Of a stretch of 64,000 nucleotides of DNA, positions 1 through 10,741 are shown in pieces (within the stretch, counting starts at the first letter, position 1; every line of letters starts with the position of its first letter). The DNA lies in the NCBI GenBank assembly GCA_963924555.1, contig OZ004582.1, positions 2,790,001-2,854,000 of the forward strand. Direction: 5' to 3'. The notes beneath the pieces are model-generated. The model had not been told where the DNA came from, ran no database searches, and saw only the letters and a program-made list of their open reading frames with translations. The position numbers and the translations under genes were made by a program. The stretch comes from Crambe crambe. Its lineage: Eukaryota; Porifera; Demospongiae; Poecilosclerida; Crambeidae.

Positions 1-315
1 TATCGAATGGTTAACTGTATCCTGGCTTGAAGCTGACCTGGAAACTGGAGACAGAAGCTATACAGCAGTGCTCAGGACAGGAGTCCAGAGGGGCAGGAGA
101 ACGGGCCAGCCAAGTGGTCCAGGTGAGAGCCAACATCCTGGAGCCTGGTCCTCAAGAGCCTGCAAGAGAGCACAGCAATGATAACGGGGAAACATGGAGA
201 CCAACAGGACCCAGCTGAAGCTGAACACAAACCTGGAGCTGTTCAGGAAAATCAGATAAATTTTCCCATGCGAAAGTAATTTATCACAGTGGAAGATTAT
301 CAATTTTAAGGGCTA

Positions 316-590
316 GATTCGCTCCTGCCAGAGATTGCAGATCCACCTGGAGAAGCTGGCTGGCTGAAAGACAAGACACTGGGGAAAGACTCCAGTATCA
401 GACCTCTACCAGCATTCTCATTTATACTTTGCATGTTCATAAGTGGTGTCAGAGGAACTGGCAAATCGTTTCTCATTGAAGCTCTGAAACAGCTCATGAA
501 GGACGTGTGCAGCTGCAGCACCTACTGGTTTGGCTGTCTTCAATGTCGGTGGAGTAATGATCCATAAGTTCTTTGCCACGAACTTGCTGT
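316..590 (+). pseudogene. PIF1-type helicase fragment of a Helitron
   Basis: An open frame carries a Walker A motif, GVRGTGKSFLIEAL, at about 442-483, followed by a run of Lys/Met/Asp. After about 508 the reading shifts by one base. The next box, APTGLAVFNVGG, is read in the new frame and ends at a stop near 590. These two boxes in this order are the nucleotide-binding start of PIF1 DNA helicases, which form the C-terminal half of the RepHel protein of Helitrons. The same boxes occur at 40.9-41.3 kb. Nothing downstream continues the helicase, so this is a short dead piece. I see no clear coding upstream of 316. Confidence 0.75.
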
Positions 591-605
591 AGGGAAGGAT
601 AATGA

Positions 606-1659
606 TTACAACAACACAGGCCAGATGTCATTCACTTCCAGCTGAACTGTACTATATGTATATGTAAAAGTCCCAACGAGCACTGTATAGGCAGTACTTA
701 ACACAGACTCACAGGCTAAAAAACTTGGTGCCACTGTATGGTAACATAAAATCGTTTGTGCAAAATTGAATAATTTTATTTCGCATTTAAGGTTTGTGCT
801 CATGCACATCAAGTAACTCAGCCAATCTTTCAGGCTCCAAAACTCTCATGCATGATAATTATAAGAATACAGCAGCTACAACTTACAGAGAAAATCCAAC
901 TTCATTTTAGTCCTATGGAGGGTCATGGTTTGTAGCTGGCTATTTATCATGCCAATGCAAATTTTTAATGAAATTTAATTGTGCGAACATTTTGATTTTA
1001 ACTTGTAAAGCAGAGGGCAGTGAACTTGACTGCTTTGACAGTGATTAGAAGAGTACTGAGACAATTTACAAACCTGAATGTGTTCTATGTACTTGGTTGC
1101 ACCATGCTGAAGAGCTCCAAAATTAATAGAGTGAAACAGTCGAATTGCCACTTTCCTCTTTAACAAAGAGGGGCAATAAATCACATCATGCTTATGATGC
1201 ATGTTTATGATGCATGCCGTGTGGTCGATTGTCCAAGGTCACCAAGTACGAAATCATATTTCATAAAAATAAAAACTCCCAGCCACACCAACACAGCAGT
1301 AAGGCAGCAAAAAAAAAAAGTTGTGAGTCACTGCCACAAGCATTAGCACCCAAGTAGCACCCCTGCCAGCTAATAGTAGCACTTAATTACCATCCTGCCT
1401 TTGTGCTGCAGATGGTGATCTCGGAGTGAGTAGCAGCCCTACCGAAGAGAACGGTGGAAAACAGAAGTAATATGTAATTAAAAAAATTTAAAAAAGTAAC
1501 AAAAACAACAACAAAAAAACAAACAAAAAAAAACAAAAAAAAACACAGTTAATACTTTCTCTTCCTTTTAACCCTCACTCTTGTCCAGTGGCGCCGGAAC
1601 TGGCCCGGCAGACCCGGCAATTGCCGGACCAATAACTCCACCTCACTAGTGCGATCTCT
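606..1659. other. Gene-poor stretch
   Basis: I see no supportable gene. The interval holds an A-rich tract at about 1,480-1,545 (runs of A broken by single C and T). Near 1,590-1,610 a sequence starting CAGTGGCGCCGGAAC resembles the edge of an interspersed repeat, just before the hAT remnant. Confidence 0.5.
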
Positions 1660-3012
1660 AAGCTAAGTCTATGAGTTCTGTATCAGATCATTTCAGACCA
1701 GGAAAAAACTTCAAGTTCCCTAAAAGGAAATTTGGGAAAGGAAAGGATGAAAGGTATTCAGAGCTTCCAACCAAGAATTGTCAAAAATACTGAAATTAAT
1801 TGAGTGGTTAAAGAAAAAGACAAACAAGTATACTTCCCATCAGATCCAAAATGAATGCCTCCAGATCATGAGTAAAAATATTCGCAATGGCACTTTAATG
1901 GCAGATGAATGATCTAGCAGATCAGTGAGCAAGATACCATTCTTCGAATGGATCTAAGTTTGTCTCAGTGCCGTGGCCAGTGTTATGATGGGGCCTCGAA
2001 CATGGCTGCAGGAGTGGGGTGGCAACTAGATTAATATCAGAAGAAAAACGGGCCATTTTTACTCACTGCTATGGCATGCTTTGAATTTCAGTCGGCACCA
2101 CGATAAAGCCAAAGTTTGCTGTGAAGCCATGGAGATAGCATTTGAAGTGTGCAAACTGATCAAGTTTTCACCAAAGAGAAATGCAGCATTCAATAAAATC
2201 AAAGCAGGTGAAGCTGAAGATGATTCAATTAGTGGAATTGGAATACGATCTCTTTGTTCAACTAGGTGGACTGTTCGTGGAGAATCAGTCGGTAGTATCC
2301 TTGAAAGTTATATCTTGAATCAATTATGGGATGAATGCCTTGAAGAAAGTTTAGTTCCTGATGTAAAAGGGACAAATTATCGGTGTGAAAGCTCAAATGT
2401 CAGAATTCAAGATATTGTTTGGGCTACATCTTTGTGAAAGGATACTGAAAATGACTGATAACCTGAACAAGACACTCCAAAATGAGTCATTATCTGCTGC
2501 TGAAGCTCAGCGTATTGCTCGACAAGCTGTCACGACATTGAAAAATTTGAGAAGTAATGAGATATTTCAGCTCTTTTGGAAGCATGTAGAATGCTTACGA
2601 GAGCGCACTGATACTAAAAGAAGAGCTCCACCACGCTTTGAAATAGGAGATGGAGAGTGTTACTATTCAAATACAGTGGAAGATCACTATCGTCAAATTT
2701 ACTTTGAAGCTCTAGATTTGGCAATCACAAGTATTGAGGACCGTTTCAGTCAGCCAGGATATTTATTGTCTCAGAACCTGGAAGAATTGCTTATCATTGA
2801 ATTACAGGAAGTTCTTTCATTTTATGATGTTTTACACCTGGAGAGAATAGTGAAGTCACCCTAAAAGAAGCTATTGACTATCTTCGTAACCTAACTGGAG
2901 GTGAGCGATCTTTCTACGTGGTACGAACGATTGAATCACCTCATGATATTACTATTGCAAATGAATTTGTTAGAGGAAGTGAACATCGTATGAGAGTATT
3001 TGGAAGCTTTTA
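1660..3012 (+). pseudogene. hAT transposase, TTF/ZMYM1-like (DUF4371 type), decayed
   Basis: Pieces in several frames follow the order of a ZMYM1-like hAT transposase. At about 1,690-1,770 there is a TTF-finger-like start (DHFRPG..FKFP). Near 1,970-2,010 lies GQCYDGASNMAAG, the box around a catalytic Asp of the hAT RNase H fold. At 2,240-2,290 SLCSTRWTVR is visible, the conserved Arg-Trp box. From 2,385 to 2,864 runs a 159-residue open helical insertion domain, with a further coding-like piece to 3,012. At least three frameshifts separate them. The C-terminal dimerisation domain (SERxFS..) is not visible. Similar boxes occur at 7.8-8.8, 58-59.4 and 63.7-64 kb. Confidence 0.8.
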
Positions 3013-3590
3013 ACTTCATGCATTATCACACAAACCAGAGTCATAGAGAATTTACCATAGTCAGGCAAAAAATTTTCCGCGCACATTAGGCCTCTCCAAT
3101 AAAATCTTAAGTTTCTGGTTTAGTGCTTTGTACGATCTAACGACTTCTTTTTCCCACACTCCAGCGAAACGCAGATGTGTGAGAAGCATTATTTTTGTAG
3201 TGAAGCAGCTGGTAAAGCTCGTGCTGTGTCAGCATGCATCACGTGCACTCACTTGACTACTGAGCATTATTAGCTGATGATCAAATTTAGAAACTAACCA
3301 TTTTATTGGAGTGGCCTTATCCATTTTTGCCTCACCAATGTTAATTTGCTTCCTCCACCCCTCTTGTTTCCAGGCAGACCGCAAAGTGGGCACCCATTTG
3401 GCAGCAAATTGGCAGCCATGCCAAAGTATAACAGGAGTAGTCAACCTCCCAGCCATGACCACACCGCTACGGCCAGAGTATTGGAAAGGCAGCTAGCCTC
3501 CCATCCAGATAAGGGTTCAAGATTGGCTTCCAACATGGCTCAGTTGGGAAGTGGGCTCAATTGAGGAAGCACAAGTTACACTTCCACAGA

Positions 3591-3930
3591 CGAGGTGATA
3601 GCAGCTGTCTTACGGCTGGGGAAAGGGTCCAGGATGGCAAAGCTTGACATCCGGCAAGCTTACAGAAATGTGCCGGTCTTCCCACCAGACCGCCTCAAGG
3701 GAAAGTGTTCGTTGATAAAACCCTCCCTTTCGGCCTTCGCTCAGCCCCCCTGCTGTTCTCAGCACTAGCAGAGGCCCTCCATTGGATTATGAGAAGAAAC
3801 GGGGCCACCATAATGTTCTACTCATCCCAAGCCAGCATGGCAGCAATGATGAAAACTTGTGAGGAGGCGGGCCTTCCCACTTCCTAGGCCTGGAATTGGA
3901 TTCAGTGACACTGAGGAGAAGCTAGCCAGC
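3591..3930 (+). pseudogene. DIRS-like reverse transcriptase fragment
   Basis: The frame at 3,591-3,700 contains AKLDIRQAYRNVPV, the RT box with the first catalytic Asp (LDI..AYR). After a frameshift, LPFGLRSAPLLFSALAEAL at about 3,720-3,780 is the following palm box. The YLDD catalytic box should come next, but MFYSSQAS follows instead. FLGLELDSVTL reappears at about 3,878-3,910 in another frame. The loop with two catalytic Asp residues is therefore lost and the enzyme cannot be active. About 110 codons remain. Confidence 0.8.
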
Positions 3931-3977
3931 AAAAAGAGGGAGACTTTTAAGCAGTCAGGTCAGGTAGAGCATTTCTT

Positions 3978-4313
3978 CGCAGACTCATTGATTTATCAAC
4001 AACAACCAAGCACCTAGATCACTTCATCCGTCTGAACATTGAGGCTCGGTCTGACATTGAGTGGTGGTTTCAATTTGCAGCATCATGGAATGGAATCTCT
4101 ATGATGAGAGCCACCATTCCGGCATCCCCAGAAGTGATCGTTACCTCAGATGCGTCAGGCAGTTGGGGGTGTGGCGCCTATTCGGAGTCAGTTTGGTTCC
4201 AACTCAAGTGGGCAAGCCCCATAGCAGACCAGCATTTGATCCCCGTAGTGATAGCTGCCGCCACTTGGGGCAAAGATTGGGCGGGGAAAACAGTCCTGAC
4301 AATGCAGCAGTAG
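3978..4313 (+). pseudogene. RNase H domain of the DIRS-like element
   Basis: The frame contains VTSDASGSWGCGAYS at about 4,140-4,184, the first catalytic Asp box of this RNase H type. WFQLKWA and a helical HLIPVVIAAATWG segment follow. The upstream linker reads FLRRLIDLSTTTKHLDHFI. It ends at a stop after KTVLTMQQ near 4,313, where the family normally continues to further acidic residues. It sits between RT and recombinase, as expected for a DIRS polyprotein, but in a frame different from the RT. Confidence 0.7.
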
Positions 4314-4470
4314 TGGCTAGAACTCAAGCAAGGATAATGCACTTGATGAGGTGCTTGGCCTTCATCACCGCAAAGTTTCAATTCCTTCTCACAGAGACAG
4401 GGTAGACTTATTCACTCTCTTATCCCACAGGCAAACAAGTCGGCCTCCCGATCCCACCCCCCCTGCTAGA

Positions 4471-5142
4471 CTTACTCTTAATATCAAAACCAGACTGGAC
4501 GTCAGGGAACTGGACAAGTCTGTGGAGCACTATTTTCGAAATGCCATAGCCTTGTCCACCCGGAAAGCCTATAACTCAGCACAAAAACGATACCTAACCT
4601 TCTGCCAGAGATTCAACCTCCCCCCTACCCCAACATCTGAGACTATATTATGTCAATTTGCCGCATTCTTAGCTGATCAGAAATTGCGAGCATCCATTAA
4701 ATGCTATTTATCTGGGGTTAGACAATTATTTGTTGCCTTTTTATTCCCTTAAACACTTGCTAAGGGAGCATGGGAGAAGAACTTGGATCTTATCCTTCAG
4801 CGACATCGTCATATTACCCCTGACAACCCACAGTCTCTTATGATCCGAATAAAGGCTTCAAAAACTGATCCTTTTCGGCAGGGAGTAAACGTCTACGTTG
4901 GAAGAACTCACAAGGCGCTGTGTCCAGTGTCAGCAATGCTGGCATACTTGATTCGCAGAGGCAGTGGTCCCGGCCCCCTCTTCCGCTTCCAGGATGGTAA
5001 GCCCCTCACTAGAAGCTGTTTTGTTGAGAGAATCCGGCAAGCCCTAACTGAAGTTGGTATCGATCCGACTCCATACATACTGCTCGAGACAGTGGGACAG
5101 TTGGCTGAAGCTTTCTTCGTCCCACCCACTGCCCTCCCTTAA
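4471..5142 (+). pseudogene. Tyrosine recombinase of the DIRS-like element, internally deleted
   Basis: The N-terminal SAM-like helical domain is visible at about 4,520-4,735 (ALSTRKAYNSAQKRYLTFCQ, then LSGVRQLFV). The catalytic part resumes at 4,783 with the beta-strand box IKASKTDPFRQGV, then CPVSAMLAYL and GPLFRFQDGKPLT. The block between these parts, which carries the first catalytic Arg, is missing. After TPY at about 5,080 the HxxR box is absent too, and a degraded WDS-like piece runs out near 5,150. Both Arg boxes are lost, so it is inactive. Confidence 0.8.
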
Positions 5143-5240
5143 GCAGTACGGCAAACATGCTGGCTCCCATTCTTCCCCCTTGGCTATGTTGCACCTCTAG
5201 GGGTGACAAGCTGGAAGTGCAGCAGCATGCAGGGTGGTCC

Positions 5241-6560
5241 TCGGAATTTAATCCCGATTAAATAAGGGCAAACTACCACCCTACTGGCACTCCCGGCTTC
5301 CGCCACACTCGGAGTTTACTTGGGATGGTGTCTGTCCAGCCACAATCCATCATGTTTTATGTTAAATTCAATTTAAAAACACAAGTAATGAAGAAACGAA
5401 GATATGTGAAACCTAAGACACCTGCAAAGAAATTCAAAACCCGGCATTCTTATTTTGCGGCACTGCAATCATCACATGAATTTAGTCCAGAGAATGATTG
5501 CTATGATCCCCCATAATGGGCACAGGTATAGGTGTTTCTTAGGTTACAGAGGATACTGCTAAGTTTGTCTCACCAGCGTACTCTTGCATACTTGGTGAAA
5601 ATCATGATGAATCTGCTATAGAAGAATTCATCCATAGTATGTTACACAGAAAATATGTAGAGCTAGCTATAATTTTTGTTTTGTCTTTGTTTCAATTCCT
5701 AGATCACTTGTGTTGACTAGTGATGCACAGCTGGAAGGATACTCCTGTCAGCATCAGTATCTACCCAATCTTCCTGTAGCTCTCCAGTAACTTTTTAAGC
5801 TTATTGAACTCAGCTTCAAAACGGCTAATGTCATTGATCTCAGTTCCATTAAGCTAACAGAGCTACTGCCAACCAATAGTGATGATGAAGAGGTTAAGAA
5901 GAATCTTGATATGTCGTATTCTTCAGAACCACAATCCCTTCTTTTTCAATAACCTTATCTAGTTTACATTTCCATTCCTCAGTTGAGTAGTCAGCTCTTT
6001 AGGTTGTAAATATCTATAGCTGTTGTGTCAAGAAAGCCACAACCAAGTTACTAACAATTTTTATCTTCCCACCATGACTATTCAAGAGTTCGATGAATAT
6101 GCTGTCAGCAGGACAATAATTATTAAGAACACGTGTAGTAGAAATATTAACTGATTGTCCATAAGCCTTGACAGACCATAGCAAATTCAGTGATAGCTTG
6201 ACAATACAATTAATCTCTCTGATAGATCAGATGAAGTTGAAAAAAGTTTCATTTACGTATTAGTGATATCATGCATCATTTTCTCACTATGCCATTTACG
6301 TTCATAATTTTTAACCCTGTAGTGGTGATGGTGGCGGCCACGTTTGAACTAATCCCATAATGAGCTACCAAACTCACGTTGATATAGCTCAGCCTAGTTT
6401 GCCGCCTTTCAAAGTTCACATACGTGTGCCTCTCTCTCTCTACCCAACTGCCCACGCCCGATCTCCAGCCAGAATCGGAGGAGCCGGAGAGGGACAGCGT
6501 CAGCCCTGAGTAGGCACAACAAACAACACTGGCACTCAAGCCGCAGTGAAGGCGAAGAGG
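5241..6560. other. Gene-poor stretch with one short basic ORF
   Basis: I recognise nothing firm here. A 63-codon frame at 5,325-5,516 is Lys-rich (MKKRRYVKPKTPAKKFK) and ends at a stop. A frame at about 5,545-5,680 reads VTEDTAKFVSPAYS and could be a decayed continuation. Neither shows a known domain. The rest is AT-rich with short CTAG words. Confidence 0.35.
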
Positions 6561-6604
6561 TCTTTAGCTGTACGCCTACGAGTAGAGTAGTGGTCGGCGT
6601 GGTG

Positions 6605-7071
6605 GCAGCAGCAAGCGATGTACAGAATATGTCGTTCGGTTTAAGGGAAACCAGTCTGCAAAATGGGATGGCAAGGAGATCGTGGTGGATGGAGACTGGC
6701 TAGAAGAGCTCTACACGAAGGACGAGTTGTGTACTGGAAGGATAGTGCAGCTCCCTTGGGAAAGCAAGAAGGGCAAGAGTGTGGACTGGAAAGTCATGAT
6801 CGTCAGTGCGCCAGGTTTGTTAATACAGCTTAGTTTAATATGATTGTCATGCATGGGCGGAACTATAGTCTGGAGATCCACCATAATTATTGCCATGCAG
6901 TCCAATTGAGCCATTTGAGGAAATGAAGCTAATTAGAGTAAGCCTACTGCACCTGCCAAGAGTAAACCTACAACACGTGCCAAGAGTAAGCCTTCCACAC
7001 CAGCCAAGAGTAAGCCTACCGCATCGGCCAAGAGTAAGCTTACTGCACCTGCCACGAGTGAGCCTACAAAG
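6605..7071 (+). pseudogene. Unknown two-exon gene with a C-terminal Lys/Pro repeat
   Basis: A coding-like frame at about 6,605-6,814 reads YVVRFKGNQSAKWDGKEI, then GDWLEELYTKDELC and VQLPWESKKGK. It ends at a possible donor, CAG/GTTTGT, at 6,814/6,815. Downstream, the 24-bp repeat at 6,937-7,071 encodes (Ala-Lys-Ser-Lys-Pro-Thr-Ala-Pro)n when read in one frame, typical of a basic linker. The pairing of a compact N-terminal domain with a Lys/Pro tail suggests a DNA- or chromatin-binding protein of a multicopy sponge family, but I do not recognise the domain. The join between the two parts is not proven. Confidence 0.4.
6937..7071 (+). repeat. 24-bp coding tandem repeat (about 5.6 units)
   Basis: Units start with AGTAAGCCTAC and end with GCCAAG. 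Starts are at 6,937, 6,961, 6,985, 7,009 and 7,033, with a partial unit from 7,057. The 24-bp period keeps the frame, and one frame encodes the octapeptide SKPTAPAK with substitutions. Units 2-5 differ from each other by a few bases. Confidence 0.9.
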
Positions 7072-7309
7072 TGTTCGTTTGTTTGTGTGGTGTGTGTATG
7101 CAGGGGAACTTCATTCAGTAGCTAAGTGTATGGTAATGTGCTGTGTATTATAAATGTTATCATTTCAGTTTCAGCTACTTTCAGTGAACCTAACTCAGTT
7201 AATGATTACCAGGCAACTGGAGAGCTTGACAGACGCAAGGTCGATTATATCAAGACACTTGTTCATTCCCGTGTTCCGAAAAAAATTAATGATATTGATC
7301 AGCTTATTA

Positions 7310-7740
7310 ATAGCTGTTGTGATTTCTCTCTCGTTTTTTTTTGTTGTTTTTTTTTCATCATTCATCAATGGTAATACTTTTTCAGTTCAAACTTTGAATT
7401 GTGCAAGTCACACCTATTATTCATTACACCAGTGTTTCCTTTACCTCCCCAAGGATGGCAATGCCCAGTTTGCAGAAACAGCACACATTTGCAAGTGTGC
7501 ATATCCATGGAGACTGAATTAAACATGTGCAATGTTGTCCTTCAGTGTTTGTTCTCGCAATTATTGCCCCCTTAGTCTGTTGTAGTCACCTTAGCTATAG
7601 CTACTAGCTATATATGAAACTGATATCGAAATCTTAACTTTGGTACATTTACTAAATACTCCAGTGTATACGTACATAGGCGTAGGAAGCAAATTTGAAT
7701 TAGGGGGGCTCTAGTACTGTGCGCAGGTGGCATACCTCCC
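7310..7740. other. Gene-poor AT-rich stretch
   Basis: T-rich runs at 7,335-7,360 are followed by unremarkable sequence. A short GGCGTAGGAAGC...GGGGGGCT word near 7,680-7,710 resembles the edge of a short interspersed element. I see no gene. Confidence 0.4.
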
Positions 7741-7787
7741 TCAAAATCTGTTCTAGAATCCAAAAACTTCACTTTGATTTATTATTA

Positions 7788-8790
7788 TCACACATACAAT
7801 ACAAATAAGTTATTTAGTCGACACTCCGTCATTGTACTCCTTAAAAATGTCTTTATTCTACGTAGTGAGGAAAATGACCTCTCAGAGGTAGCAGTTGTTA
7901 CTGGGAAGGTGAAATACAATTTTAAGAGTTTGGCTACCTCACTCAACATTGTCTTATAAATATGACTTGTATTCATTGCTTCTGAAATGGTTCTAACATT
8001 AGTAACCCTTGTTACAGGAAGTGGAGAAAAAGTGTCTACTTCTCCACCTGCCAAGTCCAAAAATAGGCATGACAGTACCTAGCCTTTGGATCCTCATATT
8101 AAGGTCATAAAAACGATCAAAATGTTTATCATTTTGAAGTGACTGCTGAGTAGTTCAGCTCCATTTAATGCCTCCTGAATTGTGATGTCTACTAATTGTA
8201 AGTTAATGGATAACTGCACAGCTGATGAGAAAACTAAATGGGCAAGTTTCAATGCAAAATATGTTTCAAACTTTTCCTTATGTGCCAACAAACCGCTAGC
8301 TTTAGCTGCATATTCATCTCGTCCTTTCTGTATTTGTTCTAATGCAGTCTTCAAAACTTCGTAATTTTTTAGTATGCTATTGATGCATGTGTGTCTAACA
8401 GTCCATCTTGTGGGACATACCATTCGAAGAGATGGTGTGGTCTCACCACTGTTAACGCTGATCTCTTTCTTTATAGAATCAAATAGCCTTTTGGCAAAAA
8501 GCGAATGAGTTGCACAAGGTTGTATATGAAATCCATCACATTTCTAATCAAAGCACAAGCATTGGTAACATCCTTCAGGCAAAGATTCAAGTTATGCACT
8601 AAGCAATGAACATAGAGTGCTTTAGAAGACTCTCTTTTTACTCCTTATTGTTAAAAAAAAATTATAGCTGCTTGAGTATCTGGTAGCTGAACTAAACCAA
8701 GAACATCTTCGTGGATTATGACATCGGATCGAAAGGGACATCTATTCATGGCGTGAAATATCCGTAGCCAGAATTGCGAACCACAAAGAG
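7788..8790 (-). pseudogene. hAT transposase, ZMYM1-like, C-terminal half
   Basis: Read on the minus strand, the order is an EDVLGLVQLP segment (about 8,700), LYVHCLVHNLNLCL (about 8,600, the His box after the second strand), CPTRWTVRHTCIN (about 8,380-8,420), and a helical insertion. The hAT dimerisation box follows: FPVTTATSERSFSSLRRIK, then FLRST, at about 7,830-7,900, ending near 7,788. At least two frameshifts separate the parts, and the start with the zinc finger is missing. It abuts family A copy 1 at about 8,820. Confidence 0.85.
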
Positions 8791-8827
8791 GCTCTAATGT
8801 CATCAAGAAGCTTCCTAAGCACGAATG

Positions 8828-9622
8828 ATTATCCAGCCTACAGGACCAGGGAACTTACCGTTTCAGAAATACGGCAAGCAGGTAAAATTATTATTATTCT
8901 TAGACAACCATATCTCTCGAACCACTCAAGCTACAGCCATGATTTCTGGACAAATCCACTCCAAATTCTACCAATTACGATCTTTTCTACTCGTTGATCC
9001 TCGAAAGAGTCGATGAAAAAGGAGACACTATTCATTAGAAGCCATCTTTTCTATAATACGCATGCGCATATATTTGAATATCCAATTATTCAAAATCATA
9101 ATATTACTCAGCTGTCTCTAGCTAGCTAGCTAGCTCTAGCTCTGGATAATGATGATGATAGACTACCGGTACTGTATCGATTCGGGGATTTAGATTCACC
9201 ATGGTAGACTCTATTTCAGCATCTTCGACCTCCAAGTATGGCTCAACAACACAACACCTTGACTCGATAATGATTGGGCTGGTGTGCTATTGGAGAACTA
9301 TTGGAGAACTTCTCTGCATACACATAGAAGAATGAACTCTAATCATAGCTAAAACCATAAAAGAGAGGAAAAAAGACCAGGAACAAGTAAGGGAAAAAGC
9401 ATTTCGTGAAATGAAAAAAAGATGTAGGGATGACCACTGCTCAAAAAAGTAAGAAACAAGAAGGATGAAATGGGATCAATCTTTGTTCTGTATATCCAGC
9501 CAACAATCCCTACATTGTATGTTGGCTGGATCAAAGATTCATCCTTCTTGTTTCCTTACTTTTTTGAGCAGTGGTCATCCCTACATCTTTTTTTCATTTC
9601 ACGAAATGCTTCTTCCCTTATT
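8828..9622 (-). mobile_element. Family A repeat, copy 1 (hairpin plus flank)
   Basis: The stretch matches 27,228-28,110 in reverse orientation. Shared landmarks are the GGACCAGGGAACTTACCG end, the CTCGTTGATCC...AGTCGATGAAAAAGG block, the CGATTCGGGGATTTAGATTC block, and a terminal hairpin that holds GTAGGGATGACCAC. The unit is about 0.8-0.9 kb with no transposase frame, so it is a non-autonomous or terminal part of a DNA element. Orientation is defined with the hairpin first. Copies: 8,828, 27,228, 36,168 and 40,345. Confidence 0.8.
9386..9622. repeat. Family A terminal hairpin, copy 1
   Basis: A long inverted repeat. The left arm starts AAGTAAGGGAAAAAGCATTT and the right arm ends AAATGCTTCTTCCCTTA. 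Each arm carries GATGTAGGGATGACCACTGC or its complement, then an AAGTAAG(G)AAACAAGAAGGAT block. The centre is near 9,518 with the mirrored words CAGCCAACA and TGTTGGCTG. The right arm is slightly shortened relative to the left. Confidence 0.85.
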
Positions 9623-9710
9623 TTATGAGAAAAGGAGCGGTTACCATCTCCTCTGATAGTCTGTGTAGACATATGAGCGCACAAATGGAAGGCCCATGAC
9701 AGCACATGCC

Positions 9711-10470
9711 TCATTCACAGAATGAAATCTGAAATTGGGCCATTCCTGCATTCAATGCGAGACTCTTTTTTTTGCGTTTGATTGACTTGGTGTCAATGAT
9801 GACTCGTGCACCAACAGCTAGCTTAAGATTTGCTTCTAAACCTGCAGTGTTGCTGCAGTCTTTGTTCAGCTTATCAAGCTGTTCAGCTGCATCAATGCAA
9901 GGTATTTCATGCTTGTCAGTGTCAAGGCGACTAAGCATGTCAGCATTAACATCATCACACTGCTTTCTAGTTGGGAACAGACAAACTGGGTTCGCTGAAG
10001 ATCTCCAAATACTTTGGATATGGAAGCATCAGTGACACGCTCCTTAAGCGTGCGAAGAGTTTCTTCAGTTGGAAAGCCTCGTCTAACGCTATCCGGCATT
10101 GCACTCCGTCCTTTTTGTGTCGCTCATTTATGGTGAGCTCATCATACACTACTGAGTTCACTGATGTTGCACAGCCAATTTTGAGGCACAGTGATTTCTT
10201 AGTAATAGTCTCAAAGACGGGACTACCATTGGCTGCAGTTGGAGAAAATCACCAACAAACATGATATTTATTCCACAAAACCAGTCGTGTCCACCGAACA
10301 ATTCCAAGGTTGAGACTGGAAACCATGGACACTTCATCAATGATAATCATCATGATGCTCTGAAGCATGCTCTTCATCACCTTTTGAGAGGGTTTTGAGA
10401 GAGACCAATAGCCAGCTATCTTACCTTCCTGTTCTACTAGCAACTGGAAGAGCCTGTGATGTCAAGCACG
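9711..10470 (-). pseudogene. PIF1 helicase domain of the Helitron (copy 1)
   Basis: Five overlapping minus-strand frames cover the helicase. LFQLLVEQEGKIAGYWSLS is at about 10,400-10,455. The Walker B-type box IIIDEVSMVSS follows near 10,335. MFVGDFLQLQPM lies near 10,230. A middle part runs through YDELTINERHK, and a C-terminal part reads ANLKLAVGARVI near 9,800. Known PIF1-family motifs I to V are recognisable, but the frame changes at least four times, so no protein can be made. The Walker A region should lie upstream and is lost at about 10,470. Confidence 0.8.
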
Positions 10471-10741
10471 TCCTGCATTGCTGATTTAGCCTGCTGAGGG
10501 TCATCTTCATCCTCATCATCTTCCTTGTTGTCTTTTTCAGAGGTGGCATCTGCCTGCCTTGCATCACTGATTATCTTGACATTAGACTGCACTTTCAGTC
10601 ATCATGGGCATGTAAGAGATGATTAATTAGCCACAAAGTCGTGCAGACAGACATCTTCCAGATCATCAGGTCTTTTAGGATAGTGAGATCTTCTTCAAAG
10701 ATGTCTTGTCTTCACTCTCTGGATCATTTGTTGTAATTTCT

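Larger units (their letters stand above)
3340..5240 (+). mobile_element. DIRS-like tyrosine-recombinase retroelement, defective
   Basis: Three recognisable domains lie in DIRS order on one strand: reverse transcriptase, RNase H, then tyrosine recombinase. DIRS elements insert with a recombinase in place of a DDE integrase. A short stretch at 3,311-3,560 with Pro/Ser/His-rich frames may be the remains of the region before the RT. The 3' part (5,180-5,300) has no LTR that I can recognise. Element ends, such as split direct or inverted repeats, were not located, so the limits are approximate. Confidence 0.7.

Noticed and set aside
1-315. Gln/Gly/Arg-rich frames at the window start
   Set aside because: Short, overlapping on both strands, no domain, and not in the helicase frame.
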